From a virus, in IMG/VR virus record IMGVR_UViG_3300042473_001265, positions 124,001-188,000 of that record: a stretch of 64,000 bases of DNA; one strand, 5' to 3'. The position numbers and the translations under genes were made by a program. Shown here one piece after another: positions 43,727-52,700 of the stretch (its first letter is position 1; every line of letters begins with the position of its first letter). The notes under the pieces were generated by a model, which was not told the origin of the DNA, searched no databases, and was given only the letters and a program-made list of their open reading frames with translations.

Positions 43727-46700
43727 TAAATTACTCCGCTGCCTGGGGCAGTTCTAAGGTTGGTACTGGTTAATGCTTCGATCACCACAATGTCGGCCAC
43801 AGTGGCTGCATTGACAAAAATTTCATTGGGTGCGGATCTGATCTCATATAGATCACCAAAACTCTTTTGTGGATTTATCGGAACCAATACCACTGAACTC
43901 ACTATATCGCCCAACTGTTGATGCAGGTAGGCCGATAGTTCTGAAAAGTAGAATGTATCACCAAAATCCCAATTTGCAATTGCAAAGTATGCGTCTAAGT
44001 TGGCAACCACATTGCTTTTGATTTCACTGACTGATGCAGTTGAGTTACTGGCGCGAATAACTTTGATAGTTGCTCGCAACTGTTCTGCTGCCTTGGCGCC
44101 AAACAGCGGTTTGAACTGCACAGGGTTCACAATTACATTGTCAGAAATCATTTTATAATTTTGTAATCCTGCATACTCTGTACTTAGCGCATCAATTGTG
44201 GGTGGTACAGGTGCTGGTATTGTGTTGGTAGAATCCACAATGTAATTTCTATAAGCAGTATAGTAATCTTGTGTGACCACATACAAATCAATAATGTTTG
44301 TTGAGCCCGGATCAATGCGATTGGTCAAAGAGCTATTGTGGCGATATTGATAATATAAATCTTGGCGTCCCACACGACTTTCGTAGTCATTGGTCACTAC
44401 CAGCGAAGTTGTGCCAGTTGTGTTCAATGATAAAATATAAAATACTTGATCAGTATAAGCATAAAACACTTGACCAACAATGTACTGTGATTTTTCTAAG
44501 GTAATGTCATCTAGTGTTGCGTACTGATCGTTTACTATGCCAGAATCCACCAGCACATAGCGTTCAAGATTGTCAAAGTCCACAATCCGTTGAAAGAATA
44601 CCAATTTGGTATCAGGGTTGACTGCTGGCGCAACAATTTCGTCAAAAAAGTCTGGATTGTCGGGTACACCGTCGGCATCTCTGTCTTGCCAAGATACCAG
44701 CACTTGATAATCATCTACATACCCGTCGGGCTGCACAGGCTGGCCAATGATACGCATTGAAATGTCGCTGTCAAGTGGCAAATTAGAATCAGGACGACTG
44801 TTTGTTTTCAGTACTCTTACAAAGTCACGAATGACTGTGCCTGTGCGGCTGTCATAGATTTGTTCGTCGCCGTAAAAAAAGAATCGTGTTTCAAGTACAC
44901 TGCCAAAATAATAATTCAATGCTCTAGTGGTCACTTGGTATGATTCACCGTTGGTAACAAATTGTACTACCCAGCTGGCATCTAAATTTGCGCCTGAGGT
45001 GTCACCGGCATAGGTTTCACTCCAAGTGGCATCCACTGCAAGATTACTGGCAGTAATCACATACCATGTGTTGGTCAAGTTATTGTAGCCAAGACCAAAA
45101 TTGCGATACAATTCAATTTGAGCCAGAGCACTTTGTCTGACAGTTGTGCCTAGATCAGTCAAGAACAGCGGAATTACTTCAACACATTGAGAGTTGGTGG
45201 GCACATAGTTGTTGAGTACCACTGGACCTAATCCATTGGTAAAATTACCTAACCCTTGATTTGTTCCTTCAAGATATACCGCTGTGGCCGATGCCCATAT
45301 GGTTAATTTTTCGTCGGCTCTGGTAGGAGTGCCCAATACCAGTCTATTGTTGGCATCAAAGTAATAGCCAGCTGGCGCTCTAAATTTGATCAAGCTGCCA
45401 ACTTGAACATATTTCATATTGTTACTGGAGTACGATCCTATGGAAACAGGAAAACCGGCGGCATTTTTAAAATAACCAGTGGTTTCGTTTGCCAGTGTCG
45501 TGCTCTGGTTCCAACTCACTGCCAATGGTATCAGCGACGGTCTTGGATAGTTTGCATAGTAAAATTGTGTTGTGGCTGCGTTTGCCAATATTGGTTCAAC
45601 ACGATTGGTCAATGTATCGCTGATGTCATTGGTTGTTAACCAACTGAATAAAAATGTTGGCAATTCATTTGATTTATACAATGCACCATCGCTGCCAAAT
45701 GTGTTGGTGCTGCTGTACTTGCCAGTGTTGTCAACTAAATCAAGATATCGACTGGTGCCAATTGAAGCACGGTTCAGTGCTTTGGATTTGATAATTGAAT
45801 TGTACTGAGTGAACGGGAAGTTGTTGTAGTCTTCACCATTGACCATGCGATTTTGTGTGTAGTAGCGGGCCGGAGCTCGTTGCTTGATTTCGTCAATGCT
45901 TTCACGAGCAAGAGAATTACTCACTGGCTCTGTAATACCACAGGTAACTGTCAATGTTTCATTCTGTCCAGTGCGACTGATGTAAGCAATGCTCAGTATC
46001 ACACTTTGCATTTCTTCTGGGTTGATGATGTATTGCAAACCATTTGATGCGCGAACATATGCACGGAAAAATCCCACTGGAATTTCTGAAAATACACCGT
46101 CGCCAAAGTTCAATGTGATTTGGTCGCTGGCTCTGCTGGTAACTGAATACAATGGTCGTAGCCCGTTTTGTTGTTCAGCCGCGGCTGTGTACACACTTTC
46201 AACAAACTCCCATTCACGAGCGATGTTGCCCACATTGTCCAATTGATATAACCAGCGGTCGGTGTTGTTGACACCTTCGATATTGATATTGACTGCACGG
46301 TTGGCAATGCGTTCGGCCAAATTAAAATCTTGATTTTGCAGCACACCCTGTTTGAATAGGAAGAAGAATCCAGTATTGGCTGATGCAAACCCCAGTTGGT
46401 CGTTGCGGAACAGCATGCCAAATTGTCCGTTGGGAACTGGGCTTGGTTCATACACATATTCAACGCCGGTTGGTAGTCCACTGGCAGTGGCGCTGACAGC
46501 TTCAAATGGCATGTTGACGCCATCTACCACTGCGCTGTAAGGCAGCACTGGCAGAAAACCTGGAACTAAATTAACTGTATATTCATCAGTGCGAACACCC
46601 TGAATTGTGGTTCTATTGCCGGGACGACCAACTCGCTGAGTGTTTATCAATGAAGAATTTATAATGGCGTTGAACTGTTCTTGCCAATCAAAATTTGTAG

Positions 46701-47139
46701 GGTCAGCCCAGTTGACAGTGATGTTGGCCAGGTTGATGCCGTTGTAGTCCACAACATTTTCTGTTGTTTGTATAGAAAACACCTTGAGATATCCATTGGC
46801 TTCGGTGTTGCGTTTGGGTGTGTAGCTTACCAAATTGGCCAGGCGGACCACACTGTCGCGGCGTTCAGCAGTGTCTAGATAATTTTCACGAGTGTTTAAA
46901 TCTGTGCGGAAGGCCAATGACTGACCCATAAATGCCATCACATCCAGTATGGCAATAAATTCTGACGACTCAATGTAGTCATTGAATGTTTCCGGGTAGT
47001 ACAGTCGTACATAGTCAACAAAACTCTTGCGCAGAGTTTCAAAGTCATAACTTTGGAAGTCGGCTTCGCGGTAAGTTTGGTAGATTCTTTTCCAATCCTC
47101 AACACCAAATACTGCGGTTTGTCTAGTAGTTTTTGCCAT
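43726..47139 (-). CDS. 6: Baseplate wedge protein gp6-like
   Basis: The 1,137-residue protein follows gp25 and shows the gp6/J-like features FETLRKSFVDYVRLYYPETFNDY, ILDVMAFMGQSLAFRTDLNTRE and RDSVVRLANLVSYTPKRNTEA (split here). gp6 dimers form the wedge core that clamps the contractile baseplate. T4 gp6 is 660 residues; the extra length lies mainly after residue 330 in beta-rich sequence. The wedge cluster order 25-6-(giant) matches T4 25-6-7. It is preceded by a CATAAATA late box. Its TAA overlaps the giant gene's ATG by one base, so the two are translated together. Confidence 0.85.
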   Translation of the reverse strand: MAKTTRQTAVFGVEDWKRIYQTYREADFQSYDFETLRKSFVDYVRLYYPETFNDYIESSEFIAILDVMAFMGQSLAFRTDLNTRENYLDTAERRDSVVRLANLVSYTPKRNTEANGYLKVFSIQTTENVVDYNGINLANITVNWADPTNFDWQEQFNAIINSSLINTQRVGRPGNRTTIQGVRTDEYTVNLVPGFLPVLPYSAVVDGVNMPFEAVSATASGLPTGVEYVYEPSPVPNGQFGMLFRNDQLGFASANTGFFFLFKQGVLQNQDFNLAERIANRAVNINIEGVNNTDRWLYQLDNVGNIAREWEFVESVYTAAAEQQNGLRPLYSVTSRASDQITLNFGDGVFSEIPVGFFRAYVRASNGLQYIINPEEMQSVILSIAYISRTGQNETLTVTCGITEPVSNSLARESIDEIKQRAPARYYTQNRMVNGEDYNNFPFTQYNSIIKSKALNRASIGTSRYLDLVDNTGKYSSTNTFGSDGALYKSNELPTFLFSWLTTNDISDTLTNRVEPILANAATTQFYYANYPRPSLIPLAVSWNQSTTLANETTGYFKNAAGFPVSIGSYSSNNMKYVQVGSLIKFRAPAGYYFDANNRLVLGTPTRADEKLTIWASATAVYLEGTNQGLGNFTNGLGPVVLNNYVPTNSQCVEVIPLFLTDLGTTVRQSALAQIELYRNFGLGYNNLTNTWYVITASNLAVDATWSETYAGDTSGANLDASWVVQFVTNGESYQVTTRALNYYFGSVLETRFFFYGDEQIYDSRTGTVIRDFVRVLKTNSRPDSNLPLDSDISMRIIGQPVQPDGYVDDYQVLVSWQDRDADGVPDNPDFFDEIVAPAVNPDTKLVFFQRIVDFDNLERYVLVDSGIVNDQYATLDDITLEKSQYIVGQVFYAYTDQVFYILSLNTTGTTSLVVTNDYESRVGRQDLYYQYRHNSSLTNRIDPGSTNIIDLYVVTQDYYTAYRNYIVDSTNTIPAPVPPTIDALSTEYAGLQNYKMISDNVIVNPVQFKPLFGAKAAEQLRATIKVIRASNSTASVSEIKSNVVANLDAYFAIANWDFGDTFYFSELSAYLHQQLGDIVSSVVLVPINPQKSFGDLYEIRSAPNEIFVNAATVADIVVIEALTSTNLRTAPGSGVI

Positions 47140-47158
47140 AATAATCCATCTTGTAGAT

Positions 47159-47166
47159 TATTTATG
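47159..47166 (-). promoter_or_regulatory. Candidate T4-type late promoter upstream of gp6
   Basis: CATAAATA on the minus strand (7 of 8 matches to TATAAATA) lies 20 bases before the gp6 ATG and in the 60-base gap after gp25, one of the few gaps in the virion module. Position and spacing agree with late transcription. Confidence 0.5.
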
Positions 47167-47199
47167 GAGATAATAAACCACCCAGTTTATGTGTGAGTA

Positions 47200-47574
47200 T
47201 TATGCGTAACTGGCACTGGCGGTTTGTTGATCAAAGTACACGCTTAAAAATTCAGTTGTTTGTCCCGGTACCATCGTCACTTGCAGCTCAACCAATATGC
47301 CGTTTTCTTGCGGAAACATAGCAGCTGACTGTATAAAAATTCTTGGATCTAAACTGGCCACACGCTGTATTTCTGCCAGTATGGCTCGTTCAGTGTCTTG
47401 TGTTTGATTTTCAAATATGTAACTGTATATCAAGGTGCCATAACCTGGACGACCTGGCAGTTGTCCTTGCTGTATATTAAGAGCATTCAGCAGATCGCGC
47501 TTGACCAATTCAAAATCTACCAATGTAAATTTCTTGGTTTGTCCTATTGTGTTGAATCCTACAAATGTTGTCAT
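47200..47574 (-). CDS. 25: Baseplate wedge protein gp25-like
   Basis: The 124-residue protein has VDFELVKRDLLNALNIQQGQ, GRPGYGTLIYSYIFENQT and DPRIFIQSA, the pattern of the gp25/GpW-type lysozyme-fold wedge family present in nearly all contractile injection systems. In T4 gp25 sits at the wedge core and starts sheath assembly. It lies directly upstream of gp6 as in T4. Length is normal (T4 gp25 is 132). Confidence 0.88.
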   Translation of the reverse strand: MTTFVGFNTIGQTKKFTLVDFELVKRDLLNALNIQQGQLPGRPGYGTLIYSYIFENQTQDTERAILAEIQRVASLDPRIFIQSAAMFPQENGILVELQVTMVPGQTTEFLSVYFDQQTASASYA

Positions 47575-47589
47575 ATTGTATTTACTCAG

Positions 47590-48945
47590 TTAGGCTGTCT
47601 GTATTGGAGGCAGTCCCAATCGTTGTCTAATAATTGGGTCGTCACCGGTGTAAGGAGGTGCGTTGGGATCTCCCAAAGAGTTAACAAAAGAGTTGGCATT
47701 TGCGTTGAGTCCAGCAAGGCCACCTGGTATGTTTCCGTTAAGTGCAGCTTTTGCTTGCAGGGCGGCAGCTTCTAATGAAGCAATATCAACGGCCTGTGGA
47801 CTAAAAAGCTGCGCCGGTATTTTACTGCTACCAACCAGTTTACTCACTGCTGAATTCAATGTTGCTCTGTCCACTGTGCCTTTGAATCCAGCTGCTGGAA
47901 TAACACCTGCCACTGCGGCCGGCAATTTGAAATCACTAAAATTAACAGCAAACTGTCCTTGTTTGGCCAACGAATCCATTTGTGGTTTTAATGCTTCTGC
48001 TTTTGCGGCAAAGTCGGCACCGGCACTTTTTAGACTTCCTAAATTGCCAATGGCACCGGTGATGCCGCCGGATTTTGAAAAGCCGCTGACTGAACTTTCG
48101 AAGCCGCTGGCAATGCCTTTGAGGCTACTGGCAACACCTTCCACACTGTTTACATCTAATCCTGTTGAACTGGCTGAACTTTCAATTCCTTTGGCCCAGG
48201 CCGTGGCAGTGCCCACGCCAAATTTGCTAGAATTTGCCAGCAGGCCGCCAAGGTCTGCTATTCCTTTGTTGGATGCAAGGGCAGCACTGGCGCCGCCCAA
48301 TGCATCTGCCCCTGCTTGGGTTATTGCAGGCAGTCCCAGTCGAGCTCTGACAATCGGATCATCGCCGGTGTAGGGCGGTGCGTTGGGATCATTTAATGCA
48401 TTGACTGCCGAATTAATGCTTGCACTGAGTCCGGCAGCACCACCTTTTAAACTGCTGCCAAAACTGCTGCCAATACTGCTGCCAATATTGCCAACACCGT
48501 CGAGGCCGCCGCTCACTGCTGATTTTAAACTGCCGGCCAGTCCGGACAATTTAGATTCCAACGAGGATAATGAATTTTCTAACCCACTGGTGGATAGTTT
48601 ACTCAGCACATCTGGTGCCTTGACCAGCCCAGCAGATGCTGATATTAAATTTTTGCCAAAATTAGCAGCAGCATCATACAGTTGTCCAACTGGTGGAGTT
48701 AAATTAACACCGGGTGTTTTGATTTGACCAGTTTCGACCAATGTATCAAAACTGGATTTCATAAGCCCAAATTGAATTTTATCTTGCAGTGCTGGATTTG
48801 ACAGCAGCGCATTTACTCCAGTAACACCATCTTTGCCGGTCCATACACTGGGACTGTTCAACACACTGATGAAATTGCTTGGGTTGGGTATACCCGTAAA
48901 GGCCGGTAAGTTAGGTAATCCAGGAATATTTGGTAAAGTAGCCAT
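47590..48945 (-). CDS. Virion protein with two DPNAPPYTGDDP motifs, 451 aa
   Basis: The protein is low-complexity Gly/Ser/Ala/Leu-rich (SLKSAVSGGLDGVG, IGSSIGSSFGSSLKGG) and predicted helical with flexible linkers. The motif DPNAPPYTGDDPIVRARLGL occurs mid-protein and DPNAPPYTGDDPIIRQRLGL ends the C-terminus, each preceded by an S/N-A-N-S-F/A-V-N-S/A-L helix. The same motif closes the 566-residue hub protein. ATG 48945 (TAATG with the upstream stop) was chosen; the frame continues upstream into the neighbour. The position between spike and gp25 suggests a baseplate linker or tape-like role. Confidence 0.75.
   Translation of the reverse strand: MATLPNIPGLPNLPAFTGIPNPSNFISVLNSPSVWTGKDGVTGVNALLSNPALQDKIQFGLMKSSFDTLVETGQIKTPGVNLTPPVGQLYDAAANFGKNLISASAGLVKAPDVLSKLSTSGLENSLSSLESKLSGLAGSLKSAVSGGLDGVGNIGSSIGSSFGSSLKGGAAGLSASINSAVNALNDPNAPPYTGDDPIVRARLGLPAITQAGADALGGASAALASNKGIADLGGLLANSSKFGVGTATAWAKGIESSASSTGLDVNSVEGVASSLKGIASGFESSVSGFSKSGGITGAIGNLGSLKSAGADFAAKAEALKPQMDSLAKQGQFAVNFSDFKLPAAVAGVIPAAGFKGTVDRATLNSAVSKLVGSSKIPAQLFSPQAVDIASLEAAALQAKAALNGNIPGGLAGLNANANSFVNSLGDPNAPPYTGDDPIIRQRLGLPPIQTA
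47606..47671 (-). repeat. Coding repeat DPNAPPYTGDDP, copy 1 (C-terminal of 451-aa protein)
   Basis: Encodes DPNAPPYTGDDPIIRQRLGL. Two further copies lie at 48327-48390 and 51048-51112. The copies differ at many third-codon positions, so they are held by protein-level selection, not recent duplication. Confidence 0.85.
48327..48390 (-). repeat. Coding repeat DPNAPPYTGDDP, copy 2 (middle of 451-aa protein)
   Basis: Encodes DPNAPPYTGDDPIVRARLGL at about residue 200. It divides the protein into two similar halves, suggesting the gene arose by internal duplication. Confidence 0.85.
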
Positions 48946-49472
48946 TATGGTCCTTGTAAAAATCTTGCGCATGTGCCAGGTTTTAGTAACCCGGCTGCTT
49001 CCAACTGATCGCAATTGAACCCGTACTTGCCGCACCCCAGTTCGTTTGTGATAACATCGGCTGGTTGACACACACATGCAGCAATTGCTGCCATAATTGC
49101 TTGAACATTAGTCGGAGTCAATGGGCCTATTGACGCAGTCACCACTGATGTGTCCACATAATCAGACACTGTAATGCCATTGTTGATTGGCACATCTCTC
49201 AATGCAGGCAACGACGAAACCACTGCTTCTCCGTAAATGGCCAGCAACGGAACATCTGGAACGCCGGCTGTTCCTCTGTCAAGGCGTGACAGAGAAAATT
49301 GAACACCAGTTGTGGTCGGCGACTGCAATGTGTCACCAGATTTTAAACCAACAAATGTGCCAGCGGCCAACTGTTCAAGATAAACTCGTTCAGCTTCAAT
49401 TGCAGTGGTTCCAGCAGGAGCTTCTAATGTGAATAACAATCCATTGGGAAGATTAAAACTAAATTTAGCCAT
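48945..49472 (-). CDS. Small virion protein, 175 aa, next to the tail spike
   Basis: The beta-rich N-terminus (FSFNLPNGLLFTLEAPAGTT) is followed by Thr/Val-rich sequence and a Cys-containing C-terminus with GCGKYGFNCDQLEAAGLLKP, close to a 'YGFxxxQLExAGxxKPGT' motif that I recall in other phage structural proteins. Four or five cysteines are unusual for a virion protein. TAA overlaps the next ATG. One base separates it from the gp5-like gene. Probably a hub or spike accessory. Confidence 0.7.
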   Translation of the reverse strand: MAKFSFNLPNGLLFTLEAPAGTTAIEAERVYLEQLAAGTFVGLKSGDTLQSPTTTGVQFSLSRLDRGTAGVPDVPLLAIYGEAVVSSLPALRDVPINNGITVSDYVDTSVVTASIGPLTPTNVQAIMAAIAACVCQPADVITNELGCGKYGFNCDQLEAAGLLKPGTCARFLQGP

Positions 49473-49473
49473 G

Positions 49474-50988
49474 TTATGATACTGTTCCTGTAAATCCTGC
49501 AGGCAGTGGCGGAGTATTTGGCGGAGTGGTTGGTTGCCCAGGTTCCATTGGTACTTCTACGCTGACGCCTTGATTGTGAAACGGCCACGGTTCGTGCGTG
49601 GGTGCTCTGGTCACAATGCTTTCTAATCCCGAAGAAGAAATTTGCCAACCAGTGGCGTTGTTGAATTCTGTTTCAGGCATTACATATTTTTCCAACTTCT
49701 TGGGTGCATCTACATTTTCTGCAGATCCGCCATTGAGATCAATGCCGCCGGCTTGCAATGTCATGGCAGACCCAGCGTTCCATGATCCGTTGTTGCTGGC
49801 CAGTGCTAGACTGCCGTCGGCTTTGACAGCAATGCGAGCTTTGCTGTACAGAACGGTTTCTTCTGTGCTGTAAAATGTCAATTTCTTTTCAGATTCTACA
49901 GTTGTGCCTTCCATACTTTTCATATTGATACGAGCACCGGCAAACATGTTGATGTCTTTGTCTGCGTGAAAATTAATTGTTCCTTGTGTGCGAACATTAA
50001 CCGAGTTGGTAGCATACACATCCAGTGTGCCTTCTTGTCCCATTTCTAACCAAGTTTGTCCATTGGCATGAATGATGTATAAGAAGTTGCCGTCGTCACT
50101 CATTGTGATCTGATGACCGCCGGCTGTGCGAACACGCACAAGATTGTCTTTGTTGTTGAGATTGCCGTCATCCATCACAATGCTGTGGCCGCCACGACGG
50201 CCAATCACATTTACATCTGTGGCATTGATAGTTCTAGCAGCGATGCGTTGTTGTATATCAACTTCTGAAAATCCACCTTGGTACACTGGCCGCCCTGGCG
50301 TACTGATACCAAACACAGCACTGGGACTTTCTCGCTGGCTGGTTGAACTGATGGGGCCGCGCATTGGATCAGCCAGTGTGCCTTGCTGAAACATTTCAGC
50401 TGCTATAAAGCTGTGTACAGGTTTTGGTTGATTAAAGAATTGCGGATTATTGTCTATCTTTGAATTGTTTGGATTGATTTCTGTCACCGGCAATACAGTT
50501 GCGCCCAGGTAGTAGCTTTGTTGATCACTGTTTTGTAAATCAAAATTTGCACTGGACCCAATGGCCGGAATCATATGCGTCATGCCTTGATCTGGAATAC
50601 ATCCCATGTAATAGCCCAAGTTTGGGTCGCCGCCGGCAAAGAAACACAACACACTTACTCCAAGATCTGGAGGCGTGAACCACATGCCATAACTTTGCGG
50701 ATTCCCGTCCAGGTATCCTCCTACCGAGTTAGTATCACCTTTTTTACCAGCCTGTGGTGGTGTTGCTCCATAGAACGGAGATGCATAACTCACAGTGCGC
50801 CACAGCGACTTATTTGATGGATCGGACCCGGCAAACTGCTCAATATAAACTTGTAACCGACCTTGTCTGGTTGGATCAACATTGTTTTTTACCACGCCGA
50901 CAAACGGACCAAAGTCCGCTTTCATTCCGCCACGGTCGTATTTGTAATTGGGTGCTACGCCACTGTTTCTTTGTATATTTTCAGACAT
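49474..50988 (-). CDS. 5: Baseplate hub/tail-spike protein, gp5-like (no lysozyme domain)
   Basis: Residues about 25-60 (DFGPFVGVVKNNVDPTRQGR, LQVYIEQF) match the gp5/VgrG OB-fold domain. Residues about 285-400 form a beta-helix needle ladder with alternating short strands (VNVRTQGTINFHADKDINMF, INMKSMEG, LTFYSTEET, IAVKADGSLAL). The lysozyme domain that T4 gp5 carries between these parts is not seen; the middle instead has a long loop-rich region. The Pro-rich C-terminal tail (PGQPTTPPNTPPLP) may bind a tip protein. It functions as the puncturing device under the hub. Position upstream of gp25 matches T4. Confidence 0.82.
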   Translation of the reverse strand: MSENIQRNSGVAPNYKYDRGGMKADFGPFVGVVKNNVDPTRQGRLQVYIEQFAGSDPSNKSLWRTVSYASPFYGATPPQAGKKGDTNSVGGYLDGNPQSYGMWFTPPDLGVSVLCFFAGGDPNLGYYMGCIPDQGMTHMIPAIGSSANFDLQNSDQQSYYLGATVLPVTEINPNNSKIDNNPQFFNQPKPVHSFIAAEMFQQGTLADPMRGPISSTSQRESPSAVFGISTPGRPVYQGGFSEVDIQQRIAARTINATDVNVIGRRGGHSIVMDDGNLNNKDNLVRVRTAGGHQITMSDDGNFLYIIHANGQTWLEMGQEGTLDVYATNSVNVRTQGTINFHADKDINMFAGARINMKSMEGTTVESEKKLTFYSTEETVLYSKARIAVKADGSLALASNNGSWNAGSAMTLQAGGIDLNGGSAENVDAPKKLEKYVMPETEFNNATGWQISSSGLESIVTRAPTHEPWPFHNQGVSVEVPMEPGQPTTPPNTPPLPAGFTGTVS

Positions 50989-50997
50989 GTGTTATCC

Positions 50998-52698
50998 TTA
51001 GGTATCTCTAACTATCAGTTGCGTTGCACCCGGAGTGGCCGGCAACGGTGGGAGTCCCAGTCGTTGTCTAACAATTGGATCATCGCCGGTGTAAGGTGGT
51101 GCATTTGGGTCCTGTAGTGATTTAACAAAAGAATCGGCATTTGATGCAATGCCCCCCAGAGTCAATGTTGGTGGCAACGTGACTGCTGGTGCCAACAGTT
51201 GTTGACCTCCTAATTCAGTTGTGAGCAATGCTTGAGCTGATTCAATGCCCGGTGTGGCCAATGATTCAGTTGGTGCTGCTAGTAGTGCTTGATTTTTTCT
51301 TGCTAGGTCCGCATTGGTAAGTTCTTGAGTTGCTGGTACTGCTCGATCTTGACGGGCAAAATCTCCAGCGGATAGGCTACCTGATGCTGGCGCTTTGGTT
51401 CTTGGATCAGTAATTTGAAATAATTTGCCCCGAAGGTCTTGTTCAAATTTGCCTTTGCTAAATTTGTTAGTACATTCAGTGGCTGTGTAGGTGTAGGTCT
51501 GAGATGCCTGAGCTGTGTTGGGAGTTTTGTTAGGACTTGCCAGGCCGGTACCGTTGACATCGTAATCTGCCACAGTGTTCCATTGCAGATCAAAAATAAT
51601 TTCTTGGGCGTCAAAATTGATTCCACCGTCGGGATTAAATGGGTTGAAATTGAATTCCAGTGACTTAACACCAGTGGCTGCTTCGCCTTGTTGTAACCAA
51701 GCTGGATCTCCAATGATGTTGAGATTTACCGTGGCAATGTCAGTTGGACTGTACAAATAATCAGCTGCACTTGCACCAATGCTGTTGGTTATTCCATCGG
51801 CACCTTGACTACTACTGCCGGCAACTGCTGCTTGATATTCAATTGCAGGAGCTTCTCGGGCCAGTTGATTGGTCAAGGCCTTGGTGTTGGTTGCAATTGT
51901 AGAATTGCTAAAGGTCAATTTATATGCAGAATTGAATTGCTGCTCATATCGTATCACCTGTGTGTTCTGTCCAGTAAACCAATACTTGTAACTTTTGTGT
52001 ATTCCACGCAGAGTGCCGGCTGGAAAATACTCGCTCATCATGCTGCTTATACCATATGCGCTGATGGTATATGTTATATTATACGCAAAATCTCTTCTTT
52101 TTTTGTCATACTGCAACGGCGAAGTGGTTACTGAAATTTTATACCACCCAAGATCGCCCAATGGTTTCTGTGGCTTGGTTTGTTGACTAACTTCGTCAAC
52201 CATCCAGGCCGCTTGATCTGTGATGTAACTGCTGTTTTTTAATATTTCGTCAAGAATTGCAACAATTGGAGTGCCAGCAGCAAAGTCAAAAGTTCTAACA
52301 TCGTATGATACAGAATTGGTAGCAGGATTGAGAGCATCAGCCTGATTGACACTTTGTTGCATGGGAACTTTGGCTTTGTTGGGTTTGCCACCTTTGGTAA
52401 CTTTTGCATCACCCAGTGCTGGCGGTGCAAATTCAATTTTGTATACATTGGCCACTTCCCATACACCATCAGCAACCAATTTTTGTTCGGCTGCATTTAA
52501 TGAATCTACTAAGCCGACTGCTGCTATTTTACTTTTTTTAATAGCTACTGCATTGGCCTTAGGTGGTGGTGTTGCTACGGGTGGTGGTGGTGTTGCTACG
52601 GCTGCTCGCGCTGCTGCACCCTTGGCCAACATAGCTGCGTCGGCTGCACGCATTCGAGCTATTATGCCCGGTCGTTTGGCGAAAAAGTCAGTGGCCAT
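50998..52698 (-). CDS. Baseplate hub-type virion protein, 566 aa, ends in DPNAPPYTGDDP motif
   Basis: The N-terminus is Ala/Pro-rich (MRAADAAMLAKGAAAR, PPPPVATPPP), then a beta-rich core (WEVANVYKIEFAPPALG, LGWYKISVTTSPLQYDKK, IVAILDEILKNSSYI) typical of gp27-like hub subunits. The C-terminus has SNADSFVKSLQDPNAPPYTG and continues GDDPIVRQRLGLPPLP, shared with the 451-residue protein. It lies just before the gp5-like spike, where a hub partner is expected. Specific T4 counterpart not established. Confidence 0.72.
   Translation of the reverse strand: MATDFFAKRPGIIARMRAADAAMLAKGAAARAAVATPPPPVATPPPKANAVAIKKSKIAAVGLVDSLNAAEQKLVADGVWEVANVYKIEFAPPALGDAKVTKGGKPNKAKVPMQQSVNQADALNPATNSVSYDVRTFDFAAGTPIVAILDEILKNSSYITDQAAWMVDEVSQQTKPQKPLGDLGWYKISVTTSPLQYDKKRRDFAYNITYTISAYGISSMMSEYFPAGTLRGIHKSYKYWFTGQNTQVIRYEQQFNSAYKLTFSNSTIATNTKALTNQLAREAPAIEYQAAVAGSSSQGADGITNSIGASAADYLYSPTDIATVNLNIIGDPAWLQQGEAATGVKSLEFNFNPFNPDGGINFDAQEIIFDLQWNTVADYDVNGTGLASPNKTPNTAQASQTYTYTATECTNKFSKGKFEQDLRGKLFQITDPRTKAPASGSLSAGDFARQDRAVPATQELTNADLARKNQALLAAPTESLATPGIESAQALLTTELGGQQLLAPAVTLPPTLTLGGIASNADSFVKSLQDPNAPPYTGDDPIVRQRLGLPPLPATPGATQLIVRDT
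51048..51112 (-). repeat. Coding repeat DPNAPPYTGDDP, copy 3 (C-terminal of 566-aa protein)
   Basis: Encodes DPNAPPYTGDDPIVRQRLGL, the same motif as at 47606 and 48327 but in a different gene. This copy is preceded by SNADSFVKSLQ, mirroring ANANSFVNSLG of copy 1, so the conserved unit is about 35 residues. Confidence 0.85.
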
Positions 52699-52700
52699 GA

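Noticed and set aside
47173-47190. ATAAAC/GTTTAT hairpin between gp25 and gp6
   Set aside because: 6-bp A/T-rich stem with only a short T-rich tail; likely chance.
47578-47585. AGTAAATA (minus strand) upstream of gp25 as a late promoter
   Set aside because: Only 6 of 8 matches and 3 bases from the ATG, too close for a transcription start with a leader.
47663-48373. 236-residue open frame on the plus strand
   Set aside because: It is antisense to the Gly/Ser/Ala-rich virion gene, whose codon pattern keeps the opposite frame open; no ribosome site and no recognisable protein.
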